Origin: Lepidostoma basale
Lineage: Eukaryota; Arthropoda; Insecta; Trichoptera; Lepidostomatidae
Assembly (NCBI GenBank): GCA_022606425.2
Contig: JAHDVF020001050.1
Span: 1,328,001 to 1,392,000 of the forward strand
Length of the DNA: 64,000 nucleotides
Reading direction: 5' to 3'
The translations under genes and the position numbers were made by a program. The notes under the pieces are model-generated. The model worked only from the letters and a program-made list of their open reading frames with translations. It did no database searches and was not told the origin of the DNA. Positions 1 through 9,060 of the stretch are shown in pieces; positions within the stretch are counted from its first letter, which is position 1; the number at the start of each line of letters is the position of its first letter.

Positions 1-82
1 ATGATGAAGGTATAAGCCTTCGAAACATGTCGAGAAAAATAAACTCATAAGTGTAAAAAACAGTGTTTTAATTCATAAAAAA
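1..82 (+). repeat. HH1b hammerhead-type element, 5' cut by window edge
   Basis: The window opens inside a hammerhead-like motif: UGAUGA, a stem (GAAGG paired with CCUUC, which takes up part of the core), then GAAAC and the self-complementary ACAUGU plus C at 24-33. A tail of about 50 bases follows (aaataaac, then aacagtgttttaattcataa). The same tail occurs at 31517-31575 behind a second copy. The base before UGAUGA is outside the window. Assignment to the hammerhead group is inference from shape and from the sister copy. Confidence 0.5.
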
Positions 83-160
83 TCGTATCACAAAGTATTT
101 CCGTGAGCTTGTTTTTCATGTGAAAATTTGAATTCAGAAAATTGAAGAAAGAAAACGTCA

Positions 161-227
161 CTCCCAGATGGACGGGTCTAGGAAGTGAATGAACGAGGTT
201 GATGAACGCCCTATAACAGCCTTCTAT
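161..227 (-). repeat. K repeat fragment
   Basis: On the minus strand this reads ggctgttatagggcg, then tcatcaacctcg, then gtccatctggga. The same block appears on the plus strand at 12563-12672 and 13184-13300. It has no recognisable protein or RNA signature. It is called only as a dispersed repeat with three copies here. Confidence 0.55.
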
Positions 228-349
228 GATCTTCAATGATCTAGCTTTACTATTATGCGGTTGAGGTGTTTTGACTTATTTAATAGATTAGAAAAGAATA
301 ATGAAAATATGTATAAAAACGGTATAAATGATAATTGAAACAATTACAG

Positions 350-802
350 CTAATTTAAAAAACGATGGATACCTGTAACATAAATTAAATAAACACAAAA
401 GTCCGGATCGTCCATGTCGATATGTGCGACATCGAAAAAAACATTATGTGTTATTACATTATGTGCTAAATTAAAAAACGGTGGATTCGTGGAACATAAA
501 TTAAATAAACAATATGTGCACCATCTAAAAAGAACATTTTGTGTTAAATTATTTTTATTTTGTTATTTTATTTTATATCATTGTATTTTATATTATTTGT
601 TTTAGATTTATTTTGTGGGTGTTGGACGATCGAAGTGTGCGCGGGAGATGCCTATTGGTGGCGATGAGGTTCGCAACCCATCACACCGCGTCTCCCGCGG
701 AGCGAAAAGAGAAGGATAGAGTGCCGCATCAGTAAAAGTATGACAGTCCATTCTTTCTGCCTAGCCTTTCGGGGAGACGGCGTGATGGTTAGTTAGTTAG
801 TT
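350..802 (+). mobile_element. NA element (non-autonomous, LINE-A 3' tail)
   Basis: This copy ends in tccattctttctgcct, ggggagacggcgtgatgg and (TTAG)n at 787-802, the same 3' end as LINE-A. Upstream is unrelated sequence with a GC-rich block at 610-730 (cgcgggagatgcc, then cccatcacaccgcg) that recurs in five NA copies. The 5' part holds two imperfect copies of the unit gatggata/ggtggattcg + taaattaaataaac at about 363-395 and 481-510. It has no long ORF of its own. The shared tail suggests it was moved by the LINE-A reverse transcriptase, as SINEs borrow LINE tails. Confidence 0.7.
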
Positions 803-1061
803 AAAACAATTAAAACATGCTCGTAAAAATCAAATACTAAAAGACGATGAACGTTAAAAGTCTAAATGATTGACGAGCGTGCTTGATACGTTATATGGAA
901 GTAGACTAACTGTAGAGTGGGGTCAAGATAATTTTTTGTTAAAAATATAAATTTTTATTACGTATAGTAAGTCTTCAGGGTATCAATGGACCATTTAACA
1001 AAATACGGAATGAGCTTACTTATATGAAATCCATATTATTTATAAATTAAATACTTAAGGT

Positions 1062-1232
1062 AAATATATAGTAAACGACGTAAACAGAACTAGAAATGGA
1101 AGAAGACCAAAAAGACGTGGAACGATCAAATCTAGCAAACGTTAAATGTCGTCACGTGAGGGGAAATCGTGGTGGTTCATTCTTTCTGCCTACTCTTTCG
1201 GGGAAACGGCATGAAGGTTAGTTAGTAAGTTA
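1062..1232 (+). mobile_element. LINE-A 3' fragment
   Basis: Degenerate end of LINE-A: the reading GRPKRRGT.. corresponds to GRPRKTWHDQINQIL in better copies. The usual middle (RRACMTRCMNVEEA) is deleted, and the copy finishes with ttctttctgcctactc, a worn cggcatgaagg and gttagttagtaagtta. It is too short and damaged to code. Confidence 0.7.
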
Positions 1233-1245
1233 TTTATAATATTGT

Positions 1246-1475
1246 CTAATTTTGAGGAGTCGAGGCAGACCGAGGAAAACATGGCATGACCAAATTAATC
1301 AAATTTTAAAGGTTGGTCATGTTAGAAGTCGGAAGAATCAACGTGCGTGTATGACTCGCTGTATGAATGTGGAGGAAGCTAGAGAGGTGTGCAAGGATAG
1401 ATTAGTGTGGCGGTCCATTCTCTCTACCTACCCCTACGAGAAAACGGCGTGATGGTTTGTTGTTGTTGTTGTTTT
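1246..1475 (+). mobile_element. LINE-A2 3' fragment with (TTG)n tail
   Basis: An open frame at 1252-1452 reads RGRPRKTWHDQINQIL, then CMTRCMNVEEAREVC and ends YPYEKTA, the C-terminus of the LINE-A ORF2 protein. Unlike LINE-A proper, the 3' tail is tttgttgttgttgttgtt (1456-1475). The same tail swap is seen at 37380, so A2 is a real subfamily. The copy is 5'-truncated. Confidence 0.8.
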
Positions 1476-1966
1476 GTCTTATTTCAGTAAGATAAAATTA
1501 TTCCAATGTATCGTTAAACTTCGATAGCTCTCAAAGGTATTGACAAAACATTACTAAATGTCATATTATCATTCGATCCATCATTTCAATCAATCTCCAT
1601 TGAATCAATCACATTGACAGCTCTCAAAGTCCGTGCAAACTGCTCCATATTATACATAAATGAAAACAAATGTCCCATTTCCGCGGGCCCATCAGCCATT
1701 TCGATGAGTGAACGGGCGGCCATTTTGTCGTGATGTTTGCGCAAAACTGCCTGAAAAAGTGCGTGCATTTGTCATGCGGCTAATCCCGCTTGCAAGTGTG
1801 TTGAGAGCACCGTGATCTATTGCGAGACATTTGTTATTTACTCACGGCTATAAATCAACACCCCGCACATGACATATTGGTGAAACTCGAGGATAAAAAT
1901 ATTATTTTATGTAAATGTAGCTTATGTTATCTATACATCTCTCCGTGTCGATCGTATGAGCATAAT
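1476..1966. other. Unassigned stretch, GC-richer island
   Basis: No repeat family recognised. The part at 1570-1880 is richer in GC than its surroundings and has a 60-codon open frame on the minus strand (1586-1768) beginning MHALFQAVLRKHHDKM. I do not recognise the peptide. It could be a decayed exon or chance. Confidence 0.3.
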
Positions 1967-2273
1967 GACCTTCGTGAGACCCCTTCGTGGCCGAGTGGTA
2001 AGTGCATTGACTGCCACCCCGAAGGTTCCGGGTTCGATTCCCGGCGAGGGCAGTGTGATTGTCACACTGTCTATGGTCTGGTGTAGAATTCCCGTTACAA
2101 TAAAATGGCGATAGATTAGTTACCTATCACATGTCACGAGAATCACTATGATAGCTATAATAATACCCTTTACATCGATTTGGCTCATGCTGTCATGATG
2201 TAAAAGAGCGATTCGACAAAATAAAATAAAAAATAATAATATGAATAATAATAGTAATAATAATAATAATAAC

Positions 2274-2304
<31 letters not shown>

Positions 2305-2335
2305 TTAATAATAATTATAATAATAATAATAGACG
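1967..2335 (+). mobile_element. SINE-T, tRNA-derived SINE, full length
   Basis: The 5' end is tRNA-like, with an RNA polymerase III A box TGGCCGAGTGG at 1988-1998 and B box GGTTCGATTCC at 2031-2041. A tRNA-unrelated body follows: gtgtgattgtcacactgtc, then gtgtagaattc, then caataaaatggcgatagat, then cctatcacatgtcacgagaa. This subfamily carries a further block (acatcgatttggctcatgctg) and ends in (AAT)n at 2226-2330. The first ten bases gaccttcgtg are repeated. Transcription from the internal promoter is expected from family knowledge only. Confidence 0.88.
2226..2335 (+). repeat. (AAT)n microsatellite, SINE tail
   Basis: About 100 bases of AAT/ATA repeats directly after the SINE-T body. It has most likely grown from the A-rich SINE tail. 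Confidence 0.85.
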
Positions 2336-2649
2336 GGAGAAGGTAGTTGAGATCAAATTTACAAATGAAGACGATGAATGAGTGTTTGAGAAATGTGGGT
2401 CTAAGATGAAATGCAGGGACTGAATGATACAGAAAATAAAATTAACAAGCCCTAGTAAGTAAATCTTCCAAAATTCTTAATAAATTCAATCAACAATTTT
2501 ATTTTTATTCTGAGGTATATTTACATGAGGGAGTATGGTAGCTATCCGTGGCTCTATCCTACGGTATAACTTTTGGAAACCTTGGGGACCAACTCTTTGC
2601 AGCATCGAAGAGATGGGTTTTTTCATAACCCATTTCTTTTGACTAAGCT
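2336..2649. other. Unassigned AT-rich stretch
   Basis: It carries no long ORF, and I could not place it in a repeat family. It separates SINE-T from a LINE 3' piece. Confidence 0.3.
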
Positions 2650-3122
2650 TTTGCTAAGCTGCGTATTTATAACACCATCATTAAGCCAGTGGTGACATAT
2701 GGTTCTGAGTCATGGAAAATGATTCTAAAAGAACAACAAAGAATCTACTGGTTTGAGAATAGAATGCTTAGAATTATCCTGGGACCCAGACCCGGTGTTC
2801 CAACGGGAATTTGGAGGCATAGGACCAACCAAGAGATCCGTACGATAACCCAGCAGCCCCTTATAACGAGCACCATGAGAGCCGGTCGCCTAGCATGGAT
2901 TGGGCACGTATGCCGAGCTAAAAACCCTGTACGCGTCTAGACCGACTGGAGTAAGACCTCTAGGAAGGCCTAGACAGCACCTAATGGACAATGTTCTGGC
3001 TGACCTGGTTAGGTTGGGCGAATCGGAATGCTGAGAGCAAAAGGCGCAGGATCGAGGAGCTTGGCGAAATATCATCAAGGAGGCTAAAACTCTTCAAGAG
3101 TTGTATGGCCATAGGAAGTAAG
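2650..3122 (+). pseudogene. LINE reverse-transcriptase C-terminal fragment
   Basis: The open part at 2689-2940 reads VVTYGSESW, then RIYWFENRMLRIILGP, then AGRLAWIGHVCRA, the post-catalytic C-terminal region of LINE ORF2 proteins. After a frameshift near 2935 it continues with GRPRQHLMDNVLADLVRLG, an in-frame stop, then GAWRNIIKEAKTLQELYG and a stop near 3119. Catalytic motifs are absent, so this is a 5'-truncated dead copy. It differs from LINE-A and occurs once here. Confidence 0.75.
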
Positions 3123-3139
3123 TTAGTATTTTTTTTGAC

Positions 3140-3325
3140 TGATCGGGGTTGACCTTTTTATTCCTGAAAGATATATCCAGTAGCGCCAGCATATATTGTT
3201 TTACCTACTAGCCTTCAGAACCAAATTGCTACTGGTGACACCGTTGGGAATCATTCTGCTGAACACCATCTCCTCGGAGATCGACGTCTTTTGAGTAATA
3301 TAATAGTGCTTCTATAATAAAATAA
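3140..3325 (+). mobile_element. LINE-G 3'-terminal fragment
   Basis: Broken frames give LFIPERYI, RQHILFYL and LLNTISSEIDVF. This matches the extreme C-terminus of the LINE-J protein (LFVPDNYL, RQHRLFYLPRCRTNLP, LLNRIASEVDIF) and other copies at 37487, 38400 and 15075. The block ctcctcggagatcgacgtct (3271-3290) is almost identical to 37526-37550. Truncated remnant. Confidence 0.65.
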
Positions 3326-3329
3326 ACAA

Positions 3330-3580
3330 AACTAAGAACAAGGTGGAAAACATTGTCAGATGGGGCATATTCCGCAGAAGGCACTGGAATGCACACGTGC
3401 AAAGGATGGATCCCTCCAGAATCCCACACGTTGTGATGCATCAAATACATGTTGGCTACCTTTTCCCTGGAAGACTGCCAAAGAGACGGAAGGATAACTG
3501 GGAGTCGACTTCCCAAGAGAGGCCAGCCTGAACTACAGGAACAGACCTAAGGTCTAAATGAAGAAGAAAAAGAAGAAACT
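3330..3580 (+). mobile_element. LINE-E 3' fragment
   Basis: The frame at 3343-3531 reads VRWGIFRRRHWNAHVQRMD and later LPKRRKDNWESTS. The pattern (RRHW..H..RM, then a basic KRRKDNWE) recurs at 7715, 23715, 49390 and 57963. It ends in an A/G-rich aagaagaaaaagaag tail. This is the C-terminal end of a LINE ORF2 with no catalytic part. Confidence 0.6.
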
Positions 3581-3599
3581 TCCAGAGAATTAAAGCTTT

Positions 3600-4219
3600 C
3601 TCGAAAATTAAATAGTTCCGTTACAGGATATGTATGTAAATATTTTAGTGTATCCGAAAAAAAACTCTTGTTTATAAAACTGAGATTAAAGGGTTAAATA
3701 AAAATCTTATTAATGAAAATAAACACAAATTTTCCTAATTAAATACAGTCAAAAGCCACGTTTTCTCGTATTAAATCTGTCACAACTAGAGAAGCATAAT
3801 TCCGTAGGACATGCCTAGAGACATTAAATATTTGATGTATTTATAAAGTTGCGGGCTAATGAACAGGCTGTATTTAAATTGAAGGGTGGGCCATGCTTTA
3901 TGTACAAAGGGTTGTTATTAGTACCGTTTTATCCTTTTAGCTTACCACTACCATGTGTGCTAGGGCGTAAATAAGTAATGTCCACATACAGCGAGTATTA
4001 TATGGTATCTGGTAATTTACAGAAATCCGAGAGGAAATTTACATCACTCCTAATTTGCCAAATTATATTTGTTAAGCATTTTTTCGCCGCCGCCAACGGT
4101 ATGTATTATACATAGAGATGGGGTTTTGGAATACAAGCATCTATTGAAATACATACTTTGGTATCGTGAAGAGTTTATATATACTTAAAACACTTCTTTA
4201 GTTAAATATTATAGAATAT
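3600..4219. other. Unassigned AT-rich stretch
   Basis: It shows no ORF of note and no recognised repeat. It may be ordinary intergenic DNA or older decayed elements. Confidence 0.3.
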
Positions 4220-4342
4220 ATAGGAAAGTTTGTGTGAATCAGCGAAAGAATCGTGTGGTGTGTGTGTACAAGGAAGAAGGAAAGGGGATGCATGGTGGAA
4301 TGATGACGTAAAGAGTGCTGTTAAAGAGAAGAAAGATGCTTT

Positions 4343-4584
4343 TTTTTTTTTGTGTACACAACAGGTCGTTTGGACCCAATTACTGTGTACAATTTTTATA
4401 TTTTAGCTATTATATTGATTCTCGTGACATGTGACAGGTAGCCAATCTATCGCCATTTTATTGTCACGTGAATTCTACACCAGACCAAAGACAGGGTTAC
4501 AATCACACTGCCATCGCCGGGAATCGAACCCAGGACCTTTAACATGGAAGTCAGAGATCGTTACCACTCTGCCACGAAGGTCGC
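4343..4584 (-). mobile_element. SINE-T inserted in LINE-A
   Basis: Minus-strand SINE-T. Its poly(A) appears as poly(T) at 4340-4350, the B box complement lies in ggaatcgaacc near 4520, and the 5' end gccacgaaggtc is at 4573-4584. GCTT flanks both sides (…gatGCTTtttt and gtcGCTTggttg), a likely short target duplication. Since it splits a LINE-A reading frame, it is younger than that LINE copy. Confidence 0.85.
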
Positions 4585-4589
4585 TTGGT

Positions 4590-6497
4590 TGAATATGTTG
4601 TCGATAAATAAGAATGACAGAGTTAAGTATGAAAGAGCAAAAGATTTGTATAAGGTATGCAAGAAGAGAGTGAAGTCGGTAGTAAAAGCGCGGAAAGAAA
4701 AGCTGAAGGAGGAAGAAGGGCTCAAAATGACAAACAACTTCCAAGCAAATTTAAAAATGTTTTGGAAAGAAGTAAAAAAAGCCCGAAATCCTCCTGATAG
4801 TGGATGTGTGAAAGCAATTTTAGACAACGAGGGAAGAATATTAACAGAGAGTAAGATCATACAAGAAAAATGGATGGAATATTTTAAGGAGATGTATGGT
4901 GGTGATACAAGCGTGATCGAAAATATAACAACTAGTGCGAGTGCGGGACCTATGAATGATAATATTGAGAAAATAAGTAAGAATGAGATGAAAAGATCTG
5001 TGAATGCAATGAAAAGTGGAAAAGCTGTTGGATTTGATTGTATTGCCATAGATTTTATTAAAAGCGGTGGCGAAGTGGTTTCTGCATGGTTATGTAAGTT
5101 ATTTAACCAGTGCTTGGAGGAGGGATATACGCCGCTAGACTGGAGGAGAGCAGTAATTATGCCCCTGTACAAAGGAAAAGGATCGCGTATGGAATGTGGA
5201 AACCACAGAGCTATTAGTCTTTTGAATGTCGTTGGTAATAAGTAAGAAAATTGACGAGTGACAAAGTTTGGGATGTGCAAGGTGCCTTTATGAATGGCAG
5301 AGGATGTATGGATCAAATTTTTGGACTTCGTACATTGACAGAGAAGTTTCTGGCCAAAAACCGCAAACTTTTCTGTGCATTTGTCGACTTGCAAAAAGCA
5401 TATGATTACGTTAATAGAGAAAAGTTGTGGGAAATATTGTCTGAATATGGAATAAGTACAAAACTGATCACGGCAATTAAGTCGCTATACACAGAAAGCA
5501 CTGCTAGTGTCAGAGTAAATGGAGATCTTACAGCCTGGTTTGATATCAATAAAGGTGTCAAACAGGGTTGCGTAATGTCCCCGTGGTTATTTAATCTGTA
5601 TATGGACAAATGTATGAAAGAGCTGAAAGGGTTGGATGTAGGTGCCAAAATGAGCGGAGTGTCAGTAAGCTGTCTCTTATATGCGGATGACGCTGTCCTT
5701 CTTGCAGACAACGAGCATGAACTACAAGTCCTGGTGAATTGTATGTATGAGGTATGCATGCGAAATGATCTAATGATGAATGTTAATAAGTCCAAGGTAA
5801 TGATTTTTCAAAAGGAAGAAACCACGACAGTCTGCAACATTAGCGTGAATGGTGAAAATTTGGAGCAAGTAGTTGAGTTCGTGTATTTAGGTAGTATGTT
5901 TACAAGAGATGGGCGAGTGGAGAGGGATATTGAAAGAAGGGTTGGGGCAGGCAACAAAGTGAATGGTGCACTTAAAGTTGTCATCGCAAACAAAAACCTA
6001 TCAAAAAAAAGCTAGAATGGCAGTGCACAATGGTGTTCTTCTACCGACCCTTATGTATGGAAGCGAAGCATGGAACTGGCAAAAGAAGGATGAAATTAGA
6101 ATAAATGCAGTTGAAATGAGATCTCTTAGAAGAATGTGTGGATACTCTGTGTATGATAGAGTGCCGAATGAAAATATAAGAAGTGAATGCGGTGCGAATG
6201 ATGGTATCATGAACAAAATAATGAAAGGATCATTAAGATGGTTTGGACATATTGAAAGAATGAATGAATGAAATATATGTTAATGATGTAAATGGAACCA
6301 GAAATAGAGGAAGACCGAGGAAAACGTGGCACGATCAAATAAATCAAATATTGAATGTCGGCCATGTGAGGAGTCAGAGAAATCGACGCGCGTGCATGAC
6401 ACGATGTATGAATGTTGAGGAAGCGAGAGAAATATGTCAGGAAAGAAAAGTGTGGCAGTCCATTCTTTCTGCCTACCCCTTCGGGGAGACGGCGTGA
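4590..6497 (+). pseudogene. LINE-A ORF2 reverse transcriptase, broken
   Basis: Reverse transcriptase of a non-LTR retrotransposon, which copies its RNA at a nicked genomic target. Visible in order: the linker and thumb-proximal region (VDLQKAYD, first catalytic Asp at 5386-5388), GVKQGCVMSPWLFNLYMDK, the active site YADD at 5680-5691, the FVYLGSMFT block near 5880, then the C-terminal MYGSEAWNWQKK and RGRPRKTWHDQINQIL. It is broken by a deletion/frameshift at 5245-5251, a one-base gain in an A8 run near 6004-6011 (other copies have A7), and a small deletion with stops near 6268. Not functional as it stands. Confidence 0.88.
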
Positions 6498-6614
6498 TGG
6501 TTAGTTAGTTAGTTAGTTAGTTATAGAATAAACCAACAATTCTGGGCCAAACATTTAGACCCCGCATAAAACAACTGCAATAATCACATTTCCAACAATA
6601 TTTTGTACATACAT

Positions 6615-6729
6615 AAGAGAAACAGCTATTAGAGCCGAACCTTTGTAAGGCAGAAGATCAAAGTGCAAGTCCATGTCCAATATGGACAAACAAAAACATG
6701 CCCATTAAGAGTAAGACGATAATTTATTA
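6615..6729 (+). repeat. 115-bp direct repeat, left copy
   Basis: LINE-B coding sequence that recurs at 6825-6940 at roughly 88 percent identity by eye. Shared blocks include gcagaagatcaaagt, caagtccatgtccaat and cattaagagtaagacgat. The two copies bracket a hammerhead-type element (see the finding). Confidence 0.75.
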
Positions 6730-6824
6730 CTGTTATCACAATTTATTTTTATTCACTGAGAGTGTCGCGACAGCTGTTTCGCCAACCAATGTTGGCATCG
6801 TCAAGTGTTACAATAAACATACGT
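6730..6824 (-). repeat. HH2 element between direct repeats
   Basis: About 95 bases carrying a well-kept HH2 hammerhead on the minus strand and its tail (gtgtcgcgacagctg, then ttcactgagag and aaaataaattgtgataa read in reverse). It is bounded on each side by the 115-bp repeats. Confidence 0.65.
6769..6804 (-). ncRNA. Hammerhead-like ribozyme motif (HH2)
   Basis: Read on the minus strand: UUGACGA (core CUGANGA with the first C as U), one extra U, stem II GCCAA paired with UUGGC around a CAUUGG loop, GAAAC, the self-complementary ACAGCUGU, then C as expected cleavage base. Flanks UGU and ACA can pair as outer stem I across an internal loop. Activity is not shown; the very short loopless stem III would favour dimeric folding. 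Confidence 0.65.
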
Positions 6825-7345
6825 AATAGGAACAGCCTTTAGAGCTGAACCCTTGTAAGCCAGAAGATCAAAGTACAAGTCCATGTCCAATGTGGAAAAA
6901 CAAAGACATGGCCATTAAGAGTAAGACGATTATTTATAAAGCATCCGTATAACCAATGGTGATTTGGTGCCTGGGCGAAAGAGAACGCAAAAGGCTGGAG
7001 GCATTTGAGATGTGGACCTACCGACGAATTGCTCACGTTTCATGGAGGGATCACGTTACAAATGAGGAGGTTCTCAGCAGAGTTGAAGAGAATAGGCACA
7101 TGTTGCACCATAGCGGAGAGGCGCGCGAGATGGATTGGTCATATGTTTCCTGCATGATGTATTGGAGGGAATGGTCGAAGGATCATTGGCAGAGGACGAC
7201 CTCGCCAGGAGTACCTAGACCATTTGCCGCGATATGGGCTGCACCTCTTATGCGGAGTTGAATAGAGTTGCCGAGGACCGAGCGGAGTGGATGAGGAGAT
7301 GCGTCGCCTTGCTGCAGACCAATCATTAGATTGAGACCGGAGAAG
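6825..7345 (+). pseudogene. LINE-B C-terminal fragment
   Basis: The frame at 6956-7261 reads CLGERERKRLEAFEMW then RRIAHVSWRDHVTNEEVL. After a shift it continues with ERRARWIGH, RGRP-type basic residues and NRVAEDRAEWMRRCVALLQ. This equals the better copy at 52082-52490 on the minus strand. Its first 115 bases repeat 6615-6729. Only the region after the reverse transcriptase core is left. Confidence 0.75.
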
Positions 7346-7486
7346 ATAACCAATAATAACATATCGCGTTGAAGCAATAACAAACACAGTCAGGACCCAA
7401 TAAGATCTGAGGATTTTCGAGATGAAGACACTGAGGACGATAGCAGTTAAAACTTTAAGGGATCGCGTGATGAACACCAGAATAAT

Positions 7487-7667
7487 AATAATTAAATAAA
7501 ACGATGTTTTTTAACTACTTCCACTTTTGTCTTTATTTAGACAGCGACCGGTTTCGCCAGGCTCGCTTGACCAGTCTGTCGATGCCAGCGAGCCTGGCGA
7601 AACCGGTCGCTGTCTAAATAAAGACAAAAGTGGAAGTAGTTAAAAAACATCGTTTTATTTAATTATT
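7487..7667. repeat. Perfect inverted repeat of HH3 element
   Basis: The arms 7487-7567 and 7587-7667 are perfect reverse complements over 81 bases, around a 19-base centre. The right arm is a full HH3 element (hammerhead plus tail ctaaataaagac, then aaaagtggaagtagtt, then aacatcgttttattt). The left arm starts inside stem II and so lacks the first core strand. Zero mismatches over 81 bp indicates a recent event or arm-to-arm conversion. Confidence 0.9.
7576..7608 (+). ncRNA. Hammerhead-like motif (HH3, altered core)
   Basis: CUGUCGA replaces CUGANGA (A6 changed to U), followed by U, stem II GCCAG with CUGGC, GAAAC, the self-complementary ACCGGU and C. Stem I can form CAGU with GCUG. All three helices are kept, but the core has a substitution at a base known to matter for catalysis, so this family may be inactive. 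The same change is seen at 8753 and 41140. Confidence 0.55.
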
Positions 7668-7714
7668 ATTTAAAATGAACTTCCATCAAGAGATTTCAGT
7701 AAAATCATTTGATT

Positions 7715-7945
7715 ACCAGAATAATAGTTATATGTGAGGCTATGGATATTATAAGATGGAGAAGGCAGAGAAGGAGGGACTGGTATGGTCATGTCCACCA
7801 GACTCCCCTACATCAGTCTCACGGGGATTGTCTTCGCGGAAGGCATCCCAAAAAATGAGAGGACACCTAGAAATCCACCTCACAGGAAGATCAATTCTCT
7901 GGAGAACAGATCACATAGGTCTATAGCAAGGACAAAAAAATAGAT
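7715..7945 (+). mobile_element. LINE-E 3' fragment
   Basis: Broken frames read RRQRRRDWYGHVHQTPL and later NPPHRKINSLENRSHRSIARTKK. They match the minus-strand copies at 23715 and 57963 (tagacctatgtggtctgttctccag). It has no open frame of length. Confidence 0.55.
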
Positions 7946-8049
7946 AAATGAACGCTAGATATCAATGTTTGAATGGTGGAATGTTTTAACATAGATCTAA
8001 ATAAATAATTCCCGGTAGACAAAAGGATCCCGAAGATGATTTACTTACT

Positions 8050-8225
8050 TATACAGCCGATGTCAATTGCTTGATCTAGGCCTTCTCCACGCTTCTCTCC
8101 ACTTTCCAGTCTTGTGTCTTCTGCATACAGCGGGGGGTCTCCCTCTATTTCTTCTATCTTCAAGAGGTCTCCAACCCACTACCCTTTTACTCCATCTGTG
8201 GCTAGAATTTGAAAAGGTGCATATT
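8050..8225 (-). mobile_element. Possible LINE 3' fragment
   Basis: Read on the minus strand, worn frames show GRPPAVCRRHKTGKWREAWRR and then HRLYK, in the style of LINE C-terminal ends (GRPP.RW.DD..K…QDR..W). The plus-strand frame at 8067-8324 has no such likeness. Weak call. Confidence 0.35.
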
Positions 8226-8440
8226 AATGGCCAAGTTATTATTATGTTGTGCTATTTCACACTCTCCAATATAAATTATCACTTGCAGTCACATATCTAT
8301 CAGTTAGTTAAAAACCGTAAGTAGTTATTGGGTCAGGCTGATCACAGACTTGTGTTAGTATAATTGGGACGCTGCACAGAGTGCAGCATTTTAAATTACA
8401 AATTGAACCGATTAGCTGAAAAAATAGTTTAATTAAAAAT

Positions 8441-8600
8441 TCATACGAATGAACACATCCATATTTAAGAAGTTTTATTTTATTTCATGGGATGACACAT
8501 TTCGCCGTGCAAAGGCAATTATAAATATCTAAATAATTAAATAGCCCATTGTTTTGGCCGAAACACTATGATACTACACTATGATATTTTTAAAATTAAC
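8441..8600 (-). repeat. HH4 and HH2 end fragments
   Basis: At 8493-8525 the minus strand gives a worn HH4 hammerhead (UUGCCUUUGCACGGC, then GAAAU and GUGUC) with the HH4 tail reading towards 8441. At 8545-8590, attgttttggccgaaacact is the far end of the HH2 element. Both are decayed. Confidence 0.5.
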
Positions 8601-8744
8601 AGTGTATAATCTAATTAATTGATAATATACTCGTATTGCCATAGCAAGGCTATGTGCGTATTTAAAAGTATTTCTTTTGATAAAGTCAAATTATATAATC
8701 AATTACTATTCTTTAACAATGTATACACAAGCAGTCATAAAACT

Positions 8745-8895
8745 GGAGCAGTCTGTCGATGCCAGCGAGCCTGGCGAAACCGGCCGCTGTCTAAATAAAG
8801 ACAAAAGTGGAATTAGTTAAAAAAAACATCGTTTTATTTAATTAATATTTAAAATGACCATCCATCAAGAGATTTCAGTAAAAACATTTGATTAT
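8745..8895 (+). repeat. HH3 hammerhead-type element
   Basis: Motif at 8753-8785: CUGUCGA, U, GCCAG/CUGGC stem, GAAAC, then CGGCC (T to C at the base before the cleavage site). The tail matches 7609-7710 nearly base for base, including acttccatcaagagatttcag-like sequence at 8860-8880. Confidence 0.7.
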
Positions 8896-8904
8896 CTTAA
8901 TAAA

Positions 8905-9060
8905 TAACAGTTTTTAAAAAACTGTTTCCACTATTGCATTTTTTTTCGACAGCGACCGGTTTCGCCAGGCTAGATGTCTGTCGATCATAATATGTCGATG
9001 CCATTATTATTTTGGTATTATTTAATTACTATTTATAATGAACTTTATCTAGACATTTTT
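8905..9060 (-). repeat. HH3 partial element
   Basis: The minus strand carries agcctggcgaaaccggtcg (8951-8971) and part of the tail, next to a second half-motif gtctgtcgat on the plus strand at 8980. Looks like a collapsed inverted pair. Confidence 0.5.

Larger units (their letters stand above)
4220..6520 (+). mobile_element. LINE-A, longest copy in the window
   Basis: This 5'-truncated LINE-A runs from the region between endonuclease and reverse transcriptase to the (TTAG)n tail at 6499-6520. It is interrupted by a SINE-T on the opposite strand (4343-4584): WWNDDVKSAVKEKKDA before the insert joins WLNMLSINKNDRVKYERAK after it, so the coding sense resumes across the SINE. No endonuclease domain is left. 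Confidence 0.88.

Noticed and set aside
161..300. Peptide frame over the K repeat (VHSLPRPVHLGVTFSFF) considered as a coding gene
   Set aside because: The K repeat occurs three times with different frames open in each, so no coding constraint is visible.
1967..2050. Possible functional tRNA gene (A box and B box present)
   Set aside because: The sequence cannot form a full cloverleaf and recurs with the same SINE body at nine or more places, so it is a SINE head.
4561..5394. 277-codon open frame on the minus strand
   Set aside because: It is the antisense shadow of the LINE-A reverse transcriptase; the plus strand has the recognisable motifs.
6499..6520. (TTAG)n runs considered as telomeric repeats
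   Set aside because: The insect telomere unit is TTAGG. Here TTAG runs always follow the LINE-A or NA 3' end, so they are element tails.
8067..8324. 85-codon plus-strand frame starting MLDLGLLHASLHFPVLCLLH, with a signal-peptide look
   Set aside because: Its N-terminal half overlies a LINE-like minus-strand fragment, and the hydrophobic look comes from pyrimidine-rich antisense sequence.
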